Positions 16,001 to 24,630 of a stretch of 64,000 nt of DNA are shown here, in pieces (position 1 is the first letter of the stretch; each line of letters opens with the position of its first letter). A program made the position numbers and the translations under genes. The notes beneath the pieces are model-generated. The model saw only the letters and a list, made by a program, of their open reading frames with translations, did not search any database and had not been told where the DNA came from. This DNA comes from Amycolatopsis rifamycinica (GTDB taxonomy: Bacteria; Actinomycetota; Actinomycetes; Mycobacteriales; Pseudonocardiaceae), in NCBI RefSeq assembly GCF_000695625.1, contig NZ_JMQI01000079.1:62001-126000 (forward strand), written 5' to 3'.

Positions 16001-17281
16001 TTGGCCGCGACCGAACATGAAACTGTTTTTACTTATGGTGCACCGGCGCTGAAGTTCGGCACTGGCGCCAGCGACGAGATCGGCTACGACCTGACCCAGT
16101 ACGGCGCGCACCGCGTGCTCGTCGTGACGGACCCCCAGGTGGCCGCGACCGGCTGGCCCCGCCGCATCGCCGACGGCATCACCGGCTACGGCATCGAGAC
16201 CGAGATCTTCGACGGCGTACACGTCGAGCCCACCGATGTCAGCATGCAGAAGGCGGTTGACTTCGCGCGCGGAACGGGTCCGTACGACGCCTTTGTCGCG
16301 ATCGGTGGCGGGTCCGCCATCGACACCGCCAAGGCGGCCAACCTCCTGACGAGCAACGACGGCGACCTGATGGACTACGTCAACGCCCCCGTCGGCGGCG
16401 GCCGCGCACCGGCCCACCCGCTGAAGCCGCTGGTCGCGGTGCCCACCACCACCGGCACGGGCTCCGAGAGCACCACCGTCTGCGTCCTGGACGTGCTGTC
16501 CCTGCGCGTCAAGAGCGGGATCAGCCACCTGCGGCTGCGCCCGACCCTGGCCGTCGTCGACCCCCGGCTCACCGTCAGCCAGCCGCCCGAGGTGACGGCC
16601 GCCAGCGGCATGGACATCCTGTGCCACGCCGCGGAGAGCTACACCGCCAAGCCGTACACCGAGTTCGAGCGCAAGCGCCCGGAGCAGCGCGTGCCGTACT
16701 GCGGCTCGAACCCCTTGGCCGACATGTTCGCCGAGCAGTCGCTGCGCCTGCTGTCGTGGGCCCTCCCGGCTGCCGTGCGCGACGGTTCCGACCTCAAGGC
16801 CCGTGAGGCGATGGCCCTGGCCGCGACGTTCGCCGGGCTCGGCTTCGGCAACGCCGGCGTGCACATCCCGCACGCGAACGCCTACCCGATCGCCGGCCAG
16901 GTCAGGGATTTCCACCCGGACGGTTACCCGGGCGAAGAACCCATGGTGCCGCACGGCATGGCCGTCTCCCTGACGGCGCCAGCCGCGTTCCGCTTCACCT
17001 TCGACGCGGCTCCGGACCGCCACCTGCGCGTCGCCCGCCTCCTGGCCCCCGACTTCGAGTGGCCCGGCGACTTCGCCGACCACCTGCCCGCGGTCCTGGT
17101 CGACCTGATGCGCCGGATCGGCATCCCGGACGGCATCGGTGCCGTCGGCTACACGGAGTCCGATGTGGACTCCCTCGTCGAGGGAACGCTCAAGCAGCAA
17201 CGCCTGCTGGCAACTGCACCCCGCGAGGCGTCCGCGGACGACCTATCGGGCATCCTGCGCGAGTCGGTGACGCTGTGGTGA
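16001..17281 (+). CDS. Hydroxyacid-oxoacid transhydrogenase (iron-containing ADH family, ADHFE1-like)
   Basis: A 426-residue group III iron-type alcohol dehydrogenase. It has the nucleotide loop AIGGGSAIDTAK, the PTTTGTGSESTT motif, HAAESY and HIPHANAYP metal-ligand segments, and the inserted PYCGSNPLADMF segment characteristic of hydroxyacid-oxoacid transhydrogenase. That enzyme oxidises 4-hydroxybutyrate to succinic semialdehyde while reducing 2-oxoglutarate to 2-hydroxyglutarate. TTG at 16001 was chosen because GCGAGGA lies upstream and the protein then starts like homologues (MAATEHETVFTYG). It is translationally coupled to the thioesterase by a GTGA overlap. Confidence 0.85.
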   Translation: MAATEHETVFTYGAPALKFGTGASDEIGYDLTQYGAHRVLVVTDPQVAATGWPRRIADGITGYGIETEIFDGVHVEPTDVSMQKAVDFARGTGPYDAFVAIGGGSAIDTAKAANLLTSNDGDLMDYVNAPVGGGRAPAHPLKPLVAVPTTTGTGSESTTVCVLDVLSLRVKSGISHLRLRPTLAVVDPRLTVSQPPEVTAASGMDILCHAAESYTAKPYTEFERKRPEQRVPYCGSNPLADMFAEQSLRLLSWALPAAVRDGSDLKAREAMALAATFAGLGFGNAGVHIPHANAYPIAGQVRDFHPDGYPGEEPMVPHGMAVSLTAPAAFRFTFDAAPDRHLRVARLLAPDFEWPGDFADHLPAVLVDLMRRIGIPDGIGAVGYTESDVDSLVEGTLKQQRLLATAPREASADDLSGILRESVTLW

Positions 17282-17688
17282 GCGGATACCCGCACTGGCA
17301 GACGATCCCGTTGCGCTGGAAGGACAACGACGTCTACGGGCACGTCAACAACGTCGTCCACTACTCCTTGATGGACACCGTGATCAACACGTGGCTCATC
17401 GAGCAGGGCGGCCTCGACATCGAAGCCGGGGCGGCGATCGGGCTGTGCGTCGAGTCGCACTGCGCGTATCACTCATCGGTTTCCTTCCCTGGTTCGCTGC
17501 GGGTGGGATTGCGGGTGGCGCACCTGGGGAAGTCCAGCGTCCGCTACGAGATCGGGATGTACGCGGCCGACGAGTCCCTGGTCGCGGAAGGGCACTTCGT
17601 GCACGTCTTCGTCGACCGCGAGTCCCGCCGGCCGACACCGGTCTCCGGCAAGCTGCGCGAGGCACTGGAGGCGCTTCAGCCCAGATGA
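17278..17688 (+). CDS. 4HBT-type acyl-CoA thioesterase
   Basis: A 136-residue hotdog protein. RWKDNDVYGHVNNVVHYSLMDTVIN is the 4-hydroxybenzoyl-CoA thioesterase signature, with the catalytic Asp of D-x-D/N-x-x-GHVNN. The GTG start overlaps the transhydrogenase stop (GTGA). Length and pattern fit YbgC/FadM-like single-domain thioesterases that release short acyl groups or aromatic acids from CoA. Coupling to the transhydrogenase suggests it clears a hydroxyacyl-CoA; this is inference. Confidence 0.85.
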   Translation: MSGYPHWQTIPLRWKDNDVYGHVNNVVHYSLMDTVINTWLIEQGGLDIEAGAAIGLCVESHCAYHSSVSFPGSLRVGLRVAHLGKSSVRYEIGMYAADESLVAEGHFVHVFVDRESRRPTPVSGKLREALEALQPR

Positions 17689-18009
17689 CGCGCACCGCCG
17701 ACGTGGTCACCTCCTTCCCGACGGTGTCGACCCTGGGCCGTGTTCTCCGACACCTCCGAGCATGCACCACGGCACCGACAGAGTCGGCCGATCGACCCCG
17801 AGTTGTCCACATGCGGCCGGACAACGGCAAGTTGTCCACAGATTCGCGTCGAGGGGTTCCCTGCCCCCTCAACGGCGATAAGCTGGAAAGCGCATGAGAT
17901 CGGTCCACAGTGGACGAGCTGTTTCCTCACCGGATCGGCTAGTAACACGGATGGCGGCCTAGGCGTCGATCCGGTTGCGGCGGCAGAGTGGTGAGCCGAC
18001 GGCTCAAGA
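17689..18009. other. Intergenic, no gene seen
   Basis: Both strands carry only fragmented frames. A TCCACAGTGGA palindrome lies at about 17903-17913. Confidence 0.4.
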
Positions 18010-18275
18010 GTGGTCCCGGGCCCGTCACCGGCAGGCGTCCCTGCGACGGTCGCGGCACCCGAGCACAGAAGTGGACCAAAGTGGTGGTCGCGCGTCCGCC
18101 TCCGGCAGACGCCCCGGGAGCGGACGCGCCACCGCCTCGCCCCATGTGGCCGGGTGGAGATCGTGAGTTCGTCGCCGGAAGGCGCCCCGCCGACGACTGA
18201 AACCCACCCGCGCACGGCCCGGTAGTGGTCGCGGCCCGTCGCCGGAACGCGCCCCGCCGGCGGTCCGCACCACTA
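18010..18275. repeat. Four degenerate ~70-bp tandem units
   Basis: Segments starting near 18010, 18084, 18157 and 18224 share the order GTGGTC-GCG, a CCGTCnCCGG block, a GGCGnCCC-GCCG block and a GTCnGC tail. The last unit is flanked by GGTAGTGGT and ACCACTACC, so it can also fold as one hairpin (about 18222-18276). The units are diverged, noncoding in all frames, and lie downstream of the lanthionine-synthetase gene. Confidence 0.5.
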
Positions 18276-18277
18276 CC

Positions 18278-18318
18278 GCAGGCAGCCACCCCCCAGTGTT
18301 GGGTGGCCGGCTGCCTGC
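18278..18318 (-). terminator. Terminator hairpin after the lanthionine synthetase gene
   Basis: Left arm GCAGGCAGCC-ACCC pairs with GGGT-GG(CC)-GGCTGCCTGC; the arms are interrupted only by a short bulge. It lies 22 bp beyond the stop codon. Confidence 0.75.
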
Positions 18319-18340
18319 ACCGGCCGTCGTGGCGGTTGCG

Positions 18341-20908
18341 TCAGCGACCGGTGGCCCCAGATGAGGGGATGCCGCCAAGGAACGGCAGCACCTCCTTGCC
18401 GTCAAGCAGCGAAGCAAGAGAAAGTAGGACCCCCGCGCCCCCGGTTTTGACGTCCATCGAGAGGCGCAGCAACCGGTTGCCCGGGAACGCGAGACCGCCC
18501 TTGTACGGCACGGCGTACCAGCTCAGCCACCGCAGGTGCCGATCGATCGCCGCCGTGCGGCTCGGCTGTTCCGCGTCCGGGTTCGCCGCCAGCGCGACCG
18601 CCAGCCCGCACCGGCCGTTGAGCAAACCCGGCTGGGCGACGAACTCGCCGAGGCATGCCTCGCGCAGGGCGGGAACGCTGTCACCGGCCTCCGCCTCCGG
18701 GCGGTGCCGAGCGAGTTGCTCGGCGACCAGCAGGATCCCGGCGCTGCCGACGCCGACGTAGGGCGTCGTGCGCCCGGCGCCGTCGCGGACCTGCAGCGAG
18801 CCGTCGTCGCCCTCGATGCATTCTTCGAGGTCCCGGCACAGCGCCTGGTCAGCGAAGGAGAGCCAGGCCGGCTCGCCGGTGCGCTCGAAGAGCCGGATGA
18901 ACAGCAGGGCCGGCCCGGCCCAGCCGGACAGCAAGCCGGCGCGGGCCGCGTTCCCCGGCGGTGCGGCGGTCTCGAGCGCCTCGGCCAGCCGAACGGCCGT
19001 GGTCAGCGCCTGGCGCCCGAACTCGTTGTCCTGGCGGACCGTCGCGAAGTGCAGCATGGTCAACCCGATGCCGGCCAAGCCGCTCTCCAGCGAATGGTCG
19101 GTCGTCTGCTCGACGAGCCGCCCGGCCGACGCCAGCAGCCTCCCTGCCTCGTCCTGGTATCCGAAGTTCTCCAGCACGTAAGCGATGCCGGAGCTGCCGT
19201 CGTAGAAACCGGGCCGGGTGGGCGGCTCGCGACGGATTACGTCGATCAGCCAGCGTTCGTGCTCAGGGAAGCGGCCGGCGCCGGCGACGTCGAGGGCGTA
19301 CAGCACGCCGGCGGCGCCGACGCCGAAGCACGCACCGCCAACGTGAAACTGCTCGACGTCCCCGGGAAACAGCCGGTCCTGTCGCGAGGGAGTGGCGCTG
19401 GCCAAGATCGCCACGGCGATCTGCTTGCGGACCATCGGCCAGTCCGGCTTGTCGTGGTCGGGGTCGGTGTGGATCGGTGCCGGCTCCGCGGTCATTTCCC
19501 GCGGGGCCAGCACCGCGACTGCGGCATCTGCGTATCCCTCGGGCAGCGCGAACCGGCGTTCGGCGAAGTCGGCGATACGGCGCAGCTTCGCCGGCGCCAG
19601 CTCGATCAGGGGCCACAGCGGCAGGAACAGCCACAGGCGCAACGCTGCGAGCGCGTACTCGTCGACCGCGAAACCGCTGCGGTCGGCGGGAGCCCGGAAG
19701 CCGGGCGTGCCCGATGCCGGGCGCTCGGCGGACCCGGCGTCGAACGCCGTGCCGAAGTCGGTGAGCGAGACCCGATCGTCGTGGTCCTCGTCGATCACGA
19801 TGTTCAGTGGGTGCAGGTCACCCACGACGACGCCGCGGGCGTGGACCTCGGCGATCGTCTTTTTCACCTTCGCGAGGATGTCCAGCACCCGTCGCGTGTA
19901 GGCGGCGAGGTCGGGGGCCGTCGCGTTCGGCCTGGTCAGCGGGTAGTTCCGGGTCAGCCAGCTAGCCAGCGAGGTACCCGGCATGTACTCCGTGGCGAGG
20001 TAGTGGCGCTCCGAGACGGTGAACCGCTCGACGACCCGCGGCACACCCGGGAGACCGGCGAGCCGACCGAGAACTTCGTGCTCTCGGTGCAGCCGCTTGA
20101 CGGCGTCGATCCGCGCGTCGTCGAGGCCCGCGTACGGGCGAGCTTCCGTCAGGACGACCTGGTCACCGTCCGTTTTGGGGGCGGCCACGTAGCTGCCACC
20201 ACCGTTGGAGACCTGCAGTGGCCTCACCATCCGGTAGGGGAACCGGGCCGGAGTTTCTCCCTTGTGCGTGGCGAGGCTGCTTCGCAAACAGGCCGGGACC
20301 TTGACCCAGTCGGGCACCGAGAACGTCGGTTCGCGCTTCTCGGGTACCAGTCGGCCGTCCGGCTTGCGGACTGCCGGAACGCGACTGCCGCCGTGTTCAA
20401 CCCACTGTTCGACGAATCCGCCGTAACGTACGTAGAGGGGTCCCTCGCCGTACCGCAAGGAGCTCGGAATTTCCGGACCGCGTTCACCCTCCAGTCGCGA
20501 CGACAAGTCTGCAAGTATTCGCTCTAGTTCACTGTGGTTGGCGGGGTAAATCGTCGCCAGCTCTACCTCGCCGTCGATGGATGCGTATTTCGAATTCCGC
20601 GCGAGCAAGGTGAGCACCGAGCGGAGGTGCTTGTAGGCAATCCCGTGCTCTCCACAGCACCGGTAGACCTCCGCGAGGACCCTGCCCGCGTTGTCCATAC
20701 CGGCGGAAACATGGATCTGCCAGCCCTGGTCGGGAAGGACGTGCTCGCGAGGGCGCAGTGTGCGCCACGGTCCACGATCAGCGGTCACCCAATCGGTGCC
20801 CGGCGCGGGGAGCCCGGCGGTGAAATCCTCGACCGGCGCACCGTTTCCCCGCTGTTCGTCGTAAAACAGCGGGTCAGCGAAGCAAAATGCTTCATAGCGC
20901 AGGTCCAT
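18341..20908 (-). CDS. Class III lanthionine synthetase (LanKC-like), isolated and with altered active-site residues
   Basis: An 855-residue three-domain protein; ATG at 20908 has GGAGGGG upstream. The N-terminal phospho-Ser/Thr lyase-like part has YKHLRS (92-97), NSKYAS (105-110), TIYP (119-122) and GPLYVRYGGF. The kinase has SNGGGSYVA (glycine loop), VVGDLHPLN (catalytic Asp near 364) and DFG (384-386). The C-terminal LanC-like cyclase repeats (GACFGVGAAGVLY, SGLAGIG, LLSGWAGPALLF, GVGSAGILL, NGRCG) lack the Cys-Cys-His zinc set, as in class III. Oddities: the kinase beta-3 Lys of VVLKEARP is Thr (T254), and the usual GSSGKF before TIYP is SIDGEVE. No precursor peptide, transporter or protease gene was found nearby. 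It may be a decayed or noncatalytic synthetase. Confidence 0.85.
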   Translation of the reverse strand: MDLRYEAFCFADPLFYDEQRGNGAPVEDFTAGLPAPGTDWVTADRGPWRTLRPREHVLPDQGWQIHVSAGMDNAGRVLAEVYRCCGEHGIAYKHLRSVLTLLARNSKYASIDGEVELATIYPANHSELERILADLSSRLEGERGPEIPSSLRYGEGPLYVRYGGFVEQWVEHGGSRVPAVRKPDGRLVPEKREPTFSVPDWVKVPACLRSSLATHKGETPARFPYRMVRPLQVSNGGGSYVAAPKTDGDQVVLTEARPYAGLDDARIDAVKRLHREHEVLGRLAGLPGVPRVVERFTVSERHYLATEYMPGTSLASWLTRNYPLTRPNATAPDLAAYTRRVLDILAKVKKTIAEVHARGVVVGDLHPLNIVIDEDHDDRVSLTDFGTAFDAGSAERPASGTPGFRAPADRSGFAVDEYALAALRLWLFLPLWPLIELAPAKLRRIADFAERRFALPEGYADAAVAVLAPREMTAEPAPIHTDPDHDKPDWPMVRKQIAVAILASATPSRQDRLFPGDVEQFHVGGACFGVGAAGVLYALDVAGAGRFPEHERWLIDVIRREPPTRPGFYDGSSGIAYVLENFGYQDEAGRLLASAGRLVEQTTDHSLESGLAGIGLTMLHFATVRQDNEFGRQALTTAVRLAEALETAAPPGNAARAGLLSGWAGPALLFIRLFERTGEPAWLSFADQALCRDLEECIEGDDGSLQVRDGAGRTTPYVGVGSAGILLVAEQLARHRPEAEAGDSVPALREACLGEFVAQPGLLNGRCGLAVALAANPDAEQPSRTAAIDRHLRWLSWYAVPYKGGLAFPGNRLLRLSMDVKTGGAGVLLSLASLLDGKEVLPFLGGIPSSGATGR

Positions 20909-21357
20909 CCGTGATACCCCTCCGTGCGAGTCCCGGGACGTCACACAGTCCCGGCGCGAAGAATATTCCCCCACGCCGCACAGCTCTGGGCCAATCCGCC
21001 AACCCGGCGGTTCAACTGGGCTATCCGAGGTAGGCAAAATGGGCGTCTACCCACCAGTAGATGTACCTAGGGTAATTTTGTCCAGTCGTACCACCACACC
21101 ATAGTGGTGCAACATGAAGATCTTTCCCGCATTCCCGCAGGTCCATCCAAGGACCGCGCCGAATATTCCGCCAAATTGGCAGAATGCCATCAAGCCTGCC
21201 CCGTGATCATTTTTCCTAGTAGGCGCCGTTCACGTCGCGAGACGCCGGCCGCACACGAACAGGGTGGTGGCCCGCGCCACGCCCGCCGCACCTCGGCGAA
21301 CGGACCCACCGGTACCACGGAGTAAGTTGACGACCGGCGGACCGGAAGGAGGAACGG
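20909..21357. promoter_or_regulatory. Divergent intergenic region upstream of the lanthionine synthetase
   Basis: 449 bp, partly AT-rich (21010-21220) compared with the chromosome. It contains CACCA-TAG-TGGTG (about 21097-21109) and CTAC...GTAG motifs that could be regulator sites. Small frames exist: a 30-residue one from ATG 21114 on the plus strand and a 47-residue one on the minus strand starting near 21190. Neither has a convincing ribosome-binding site or a leader/core typical of class III precursors (LLDLQ-like leader, S-x-x-S-x(n)-C core). Confidence 0.4.
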
Positions 21358-21723
21358 GTGATCTTCGGATTCGCCGTGACGGTCGCCGTGGCTGCCACGG
21401 TCGTCGCGCTGTGGAGCTTCGTCCAGTCGGCTCGGAACCGGCTTCCGGACAATCCGCTGCTGGTCGCGCTCGCGGTCCTCGAGCTGCTGCTGGTCGTTCA
21501 GCTGGTGATCGGGATCGTCCTACTCGCCGGCGGCGACCGGCCCGGCAGCCTGGCGACCTACCTGGCCTACCTGATCGGCTGTCTGCTCGTGTTGCCCGTC
21601 GGCGCCGCCTGGGCGCTGGCCGAGCGGAGCCGTTCGAGCACCGCCGTGCTCGGCATTGCCTGCCTGGCCATCCCGGTGATGGTGCTGCGACTGAACGAGG
21701 TGTGGAGTGGAGCAACAGCGTAG
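21358..21723 (+). CDS. Small integral membrane protein
   Basis: A 121-residue protein with four predicted helices (start, about 38-58, 68-90 and 96-112) and little else. The GTG start has GAAGGAGG five bases upstream, a strong site. Its stop overlaps the next gene's start by about 17 bases, so the two are a coupled pair. I do not recognise a functional family; paired small membrane proteins like these are common hypothetical genes in actinomycetes. Confidence 0.75.
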   Translation: MIFGFAVTVAVAATVVALWSFVQSARNRLPDNPLLVALAVLELLLVVQLVIGIVLLAGGDRPGSLATYLAYLIGCLLVLPVGAAWALAERSRSSTAVLGIACLAIPVMVLRLNEVWSGATA

Positions 21724-22117
21724 GACGGCCAGCGGCCCCGGACGGGTGCTCGTCGCCGTGTACGCAATCTTCGCACTGGCCGCGACCTCACGCGCCGGCG
21801 TCCAGATCGGCACGAAGTTCCACGAAGCCCCGCTGGCCTACCTGCTCTCGGCGTTCGCCGCGGTCGTCTACATCGTCGCGACGATCGCGCTGGCCCGGCG
21901 CGGTGACGGCTGGTGGCGCGTGGCCCTCGTCGCCTGCTCGATCGAGTTGCTCGGCGTCCTGACCATCGGCACGCTGAGCCTCGTCGACGCGGCCGCCTTC
22001 CGGCACCCGACTGTCTGGTCCGTCTACGGCGAGGGCTACCTGTTCATCCCGCTGGTGCTGCCGATCGTCGGGCTGTATTGGCTGCGGAAGTCGGCTCCCG
22101 CGAAGGTCGCCGCCTGA
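21707..22117 (+). CDS. Small integral membrane protein, partner of the preceding gene
   Basis: A 136-residue protein with four predicted helices, starting at GTG 21707 inside the preceding gene. Features are MEQQRR...GRVLVAVYAIFALAATSRA, a YLLSAFAAVVYIVATIALARR helix, GDGWWRVALVACSIELLGVL and a C-terminal YLFIPLVLPIVGLYWLR followed by a Lys/Arg tail. The pattern resembles conserved actinobacterial integral membrane proteins of unknown function. Coupling suggests that both products form one complex. Confidence 0.78.
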   Translation: MEQQRRTASGPGRVLVAVYAIFALAATSRAGVQIGTKFHEAPLAYLLSAFAAVVYIVATIALARRGDGWWRVALVACSIELLGVLTIGTLSLVDAAAFRHPTVWSVYGEGYLFIPLVLPIVGLYWLRKSAPAKVAA

Positions 22118-22453
22118 CCGCTGCGCGTCATCCCGCGCAGTCGACAACACCCCGGCGGTCGCTGCGTGCGAGCTGACTTAGGCGGGCAACACCGGACGGC
22201 AGCGCCTCCTCTGCGATTCGGTGGGTGATCTCGACGGCATCCCCCGAGGCGCTGCTCACGCCTCGAGTCCCGTCCGCAGGTCGAGCCAGGAACAATACGG
22301 GAACTGCACGTACCCCACTCCGGGAAATAAATAAGGATTCGACCGGCGACTTTCGTCGGTTTCGGACATTCATCGAAAACTCGGACAATATTCGAGTTCG
22401 GTCCCCACCGGCTTTCCCCCACGTGGTTCTCCCCCGCGTGAAAAGGAGTGAAC
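22118..22453 (+). promoter_or_regulatory. Long AT-rich leader of the trypsin-like protease gene
   Basis: 336 bp without a supported gene. Near the 3' part, two imperfect hairpins can form: ACCGGCGA/TCGTCGGT at about 22341-22361, and ACTCG/CGAGT at about 22380-22397. The A/T-rich sequence around 22325-22400 is unusual for this genome and probably holds the promoter. AAGGAG at 22442-22447 is the ribosome-binding site. Confidence 0.4.
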
Positions 22454-23170
22454 GTGAAATTCGGCAAGTTCGTCCTGCTGGCCGCGAGCACCGCACTGGC
22501 CGTCGTCGGCCTCGGCGGTCCGGCGGCCGCCGACAGCACCCCGCAGGCCCAGCCGTCGATCATCGGCGGGAGCAACGCCACCAGCGGCCCCTGGGCGGCC
22601 CGGCTGTTCGTCAACGGCCGGCAGAACTGCACCGCGACCATCATCGCCCCGCAGTACATCCTCACCGCCAAGCACTGCGTCAGCAGCTCCGGCACCTACA
22701 CGTTCCGCATCGGCAGCCTGGACCAGACCAGCGGCGGCACGACGGCCACCGGCTCCACCATCACGCGCTACCCCGGCTCCGCCGACCTGGCCATCGTCCG
22801 GCTCACCACCTCGGTGAACGCCACCTACTCGCCACTCGGCAGCATCGGTGACGTCTCGGTCGGCCAGAACGTCTCGGTCTACGGCTGGGGCGCGACGAGC
22901 CAGTGCGGCTCCGAGATCAACTGCCAGTCGCAGTACCTGAAGGTCGCGACCGTGCGGGTGAACTCGATCGGCTGCAGCGACTACACCGGCGGCGTCGCCG
23001 TGTGCGCGAACCGCGTCAACGGCATCACCGCCGGCGGCGATTCCGGCGGCCCGATGTTCGCCTCCGGCCGCCAGGTCGGCGTCGCGTCGACCAGCGACCG
23101 GGTCAACAACACCGCCTACACCAACATCACGCGTTATCGCAGCTGGATTTCGCAGGTGGCAGGCGTCTGA
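22454..23170 (+). CDS. Secreted trypsin-like serine protease (S1 family)
   Basis: A 238-residue preproprotein. The signal peptide ends near AAA-DS at residue 26-28, followed by a short propeptide and the zymogen cleavage neo-N-terminus IIGG at residue 36. The triad is visible: His in LTAKHC, Asp in SADLAIV, Ser in GGDSGGP. Paired Cys residues match chymotrypsin-fold disulfides. GTG at 22454 is preferred to GTG at 22448 because AAGGAG then has a six-base spacer. The enzyme is exported; the S1 pocket region (ITAGGDSGG, preceded by NRVNG) does not show the classic trypsin Asp at -6 clearly, so specificity is uncertain. Confidence 0.9.
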   Translation: MKFGKFVLLAASTALAVVGLGGPAAADSTPQAQPSIIGGSNATSGPWAARLFVNGRQNCTATIIAPQYILTAKHCVSSSGTYTFRIGSLDQTSGGTTATGSTITRYPGSADLAIVRLTTSVNATYSPLGSIGDVSVGQNVSVYGWGATSQCGSEINCQSQYLKVATVRVNSIGCSDYTGGVAVCANRVNGITAGGDSGGPMFASGRQVGVASTSDRVNNTAYTNITRYRSWISQVAGV

Positions 23171-23180
23171 TCCCACCCGG

Positions 23181-23213
23181 AAAGGGCCCGGCCACTGAAG
23201 GCCGGGCCCTTTT
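23181..23213. terminator. Bidirectional terminator
   Basis: Perfect hairpin, arms AAAGGGCCCGGCC-type (23181-23193 and 23200-23212), six-base loop, followed by T residues on the plus strand. It separates the convergent protease and alginate-lyase genes. Confidence 0.9.
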
Positions 23214-23218
23214 CGCTG

Positions 23219-24523
23219 TCAGGACGTCGCAATGTCGTCGAGCTGTTCCGCGGCCGGCCGCACCGGATAGAGGTCCCCGCCCGGCTCGACCGGCACGCGC
23301 GGCAGCGCCGTCCGAGCCGCCCGGTCACCCGCGTCGGCCGCCGCGTGCAGGACGTCCAGCGCCGCGTACGGACGGAAGTCCAGCTCGGGGTACGGCCACG
23401 CTGACTGCCCCTGCGTGGCGCTCGGGATCAGGAAGTCGACCGCGGCGAACAACGTCGCGCCGCTCGGTGCCGTGTAGTGCCACAGGTCGACGCCGACGTG
23501 CTCGCCGATCTGCGCCAGCCGGGTCAGCGCGACCAGGTTGAACGTCGAGTAGTGCCAGCTGCGGGTCCGGCTCGTCTCCTGCGGCTGCAAGCCGTCGGCC
23601 TCGATCTGTGGGGCGATCCGATTCGGCCCGGCGTCCCGAGCGACGGCTGCTGCCAGGTCACGCTGTCCGGTACCGAGGGCGAGCGCCGCGACGAGCATGT
23701 CGTAGAAGCTGCCGTGGTTGTTCTGTGCCTTCGCTTCGTCGGTCCCGTTCTTGCTGGTGCGCAACCAGTCCAGGAACTGCGTGTACCAGCCGGTCATGCC
23801 GGCCTCGTCGCTCTTCGTCCAGCCGGGCGCACCGGTGGCGAGGATCGCGGTGGCGTCGACGACCTGGCTCAGCGTGTACGAAAACTCGATGATGCCGATG
23901 CCGCGACCGTCCACCTTGCACGGGATGCCCTGGGCGAAGTTCATGTTCGGGTTCATCTTCGTGGCCTCGTCGAGGAACCACGTGCGCAGGTCGAGCGCCG
24001 CACGCTGGGCGTACCGCGCGTCGCCGGTGTAGTACCAGGCGAGCGCGAGCCGGTAGATCGCGGCGAACGCCCGGCCGCGGTAGGCGTGGTCGGTGATCTC
24101 GTCGACGATCGGGTTGCGTTGGCCGTCCCGTTGCACGAACGGGCAGCCCCACGGGTTTTCCGCGGTCGGCTGCGTCGTCGGCCACCAGTAGGGCGCCAGG
24201 CTGAGGTAGTCGTGCTTGTCCCCGCTGGGCGGGACCTGTTTTTTCGACGTGACGCTCCACGGCCCCGCCGTGAGATCGGTTTTGGCGGCGGCCAGCAGGT
24301 TGCCGAGCGCGGTGCGGGACGTCTTTTCGCCGACGAGCGCGGCGAACTTCGCGCGGAGCAGCTGCTTGCCGTCGAGGACGGCGGTCTGCGGCGCACACAC
24401 CGGCCCGATGACCGGGACGGTGCAACCGCTGGGTCGCGACGCGGCCTCGGCCGGCGCGGCGAACGACGTAGCGACGAGGCCGAGGGCGGCGAGCGCGGCC
24501 ACGACGGTGTGGCGGAAAACCAT
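23219..24523 (-). CDS. Secreted alginate-lyase-family protein
   Basis: A 434-residue protein with a signal peptide (MVFRHTVVAALAALGLVA...APAEAA). The rest matches the (alpha/alpha)-barrel alginate lyase family: KHDYLSLAPYWWP near the N-terminus, a central NNHGSFYDM, where the Asn and His are catalytic in PL5-like enzymes, and WPYPELD near the end. It probably cleaves an acidic polysaccharide by beta-elimination outside the cell. ATG at 24523 has a GGAG six bases upstream. The upstream protease is separated by a shared terminator and is not in the same operon. The substrate is unproven; actinobacterial members are often of unknown specificity. Confidence 0.85.
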   Translation of the reverse strand: MVFRHTVVAALAALGLVATSFAAPAEAASRPSGCTVPVIGPVCAPQTAVLDGKQLLRAKFAALVGEKTSRTALGNLLAAAKTDLTAGPWSVTSKKQVPPSGDKHDYLSLAPYWWPTTQPTAENPWGCPFVQRDGQRNPIVDEITDHAYRGRAFAAIYRLALAWYYTGDARYAQRAALDLRTWFLDEATKMNPNMNFAQGIPCKVDGRGIGIIEFSYTLSQVVDATAILATGAPGWTKSDEAGMTGWYTQFLDWLRTSKNGTDEAKAQNNHGSFYDMLVAALALGTGQRDLAAAVARDAGPNRIAPQIEADGLQPQETSRTRSWHYSTFNLVALTRLAQIGEHVGVDLWHYTAPSGATLFAAVDFLIPSATQGQSAWPYPELDFRPYAALDVLHAAADAGDRAARTALPRVPVEPGGDLYPVRPAAEQLDDIATS

Positions 24524-24630
24524 GTCCGCTCCATTCACAAATATGAATATCAGACCTGTGAGTGAATGGAGCGTACGCATGTGAACACGGTGGAGGCAAT
24601 GCCTGGTCCAGACCTTCTCGGCCGGAACAG

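Noticed and set aside
21114..21206. 30-residue peptide as a lanthipeptide precursor next to the synthetase
   Set aside because: It has no Cys and no Ser-rich core, no LLDLQ-like leader and a poor ribosome-binding site.
22128..22256. 42-residue minus-strand frame starting GTG near 22256
   Set aside because: Composition is protein-like (MSSASGDAVEITHRIAEEAL), but there is no properly spaced ribosome-binding site and it lies in the leader of the protease gene.
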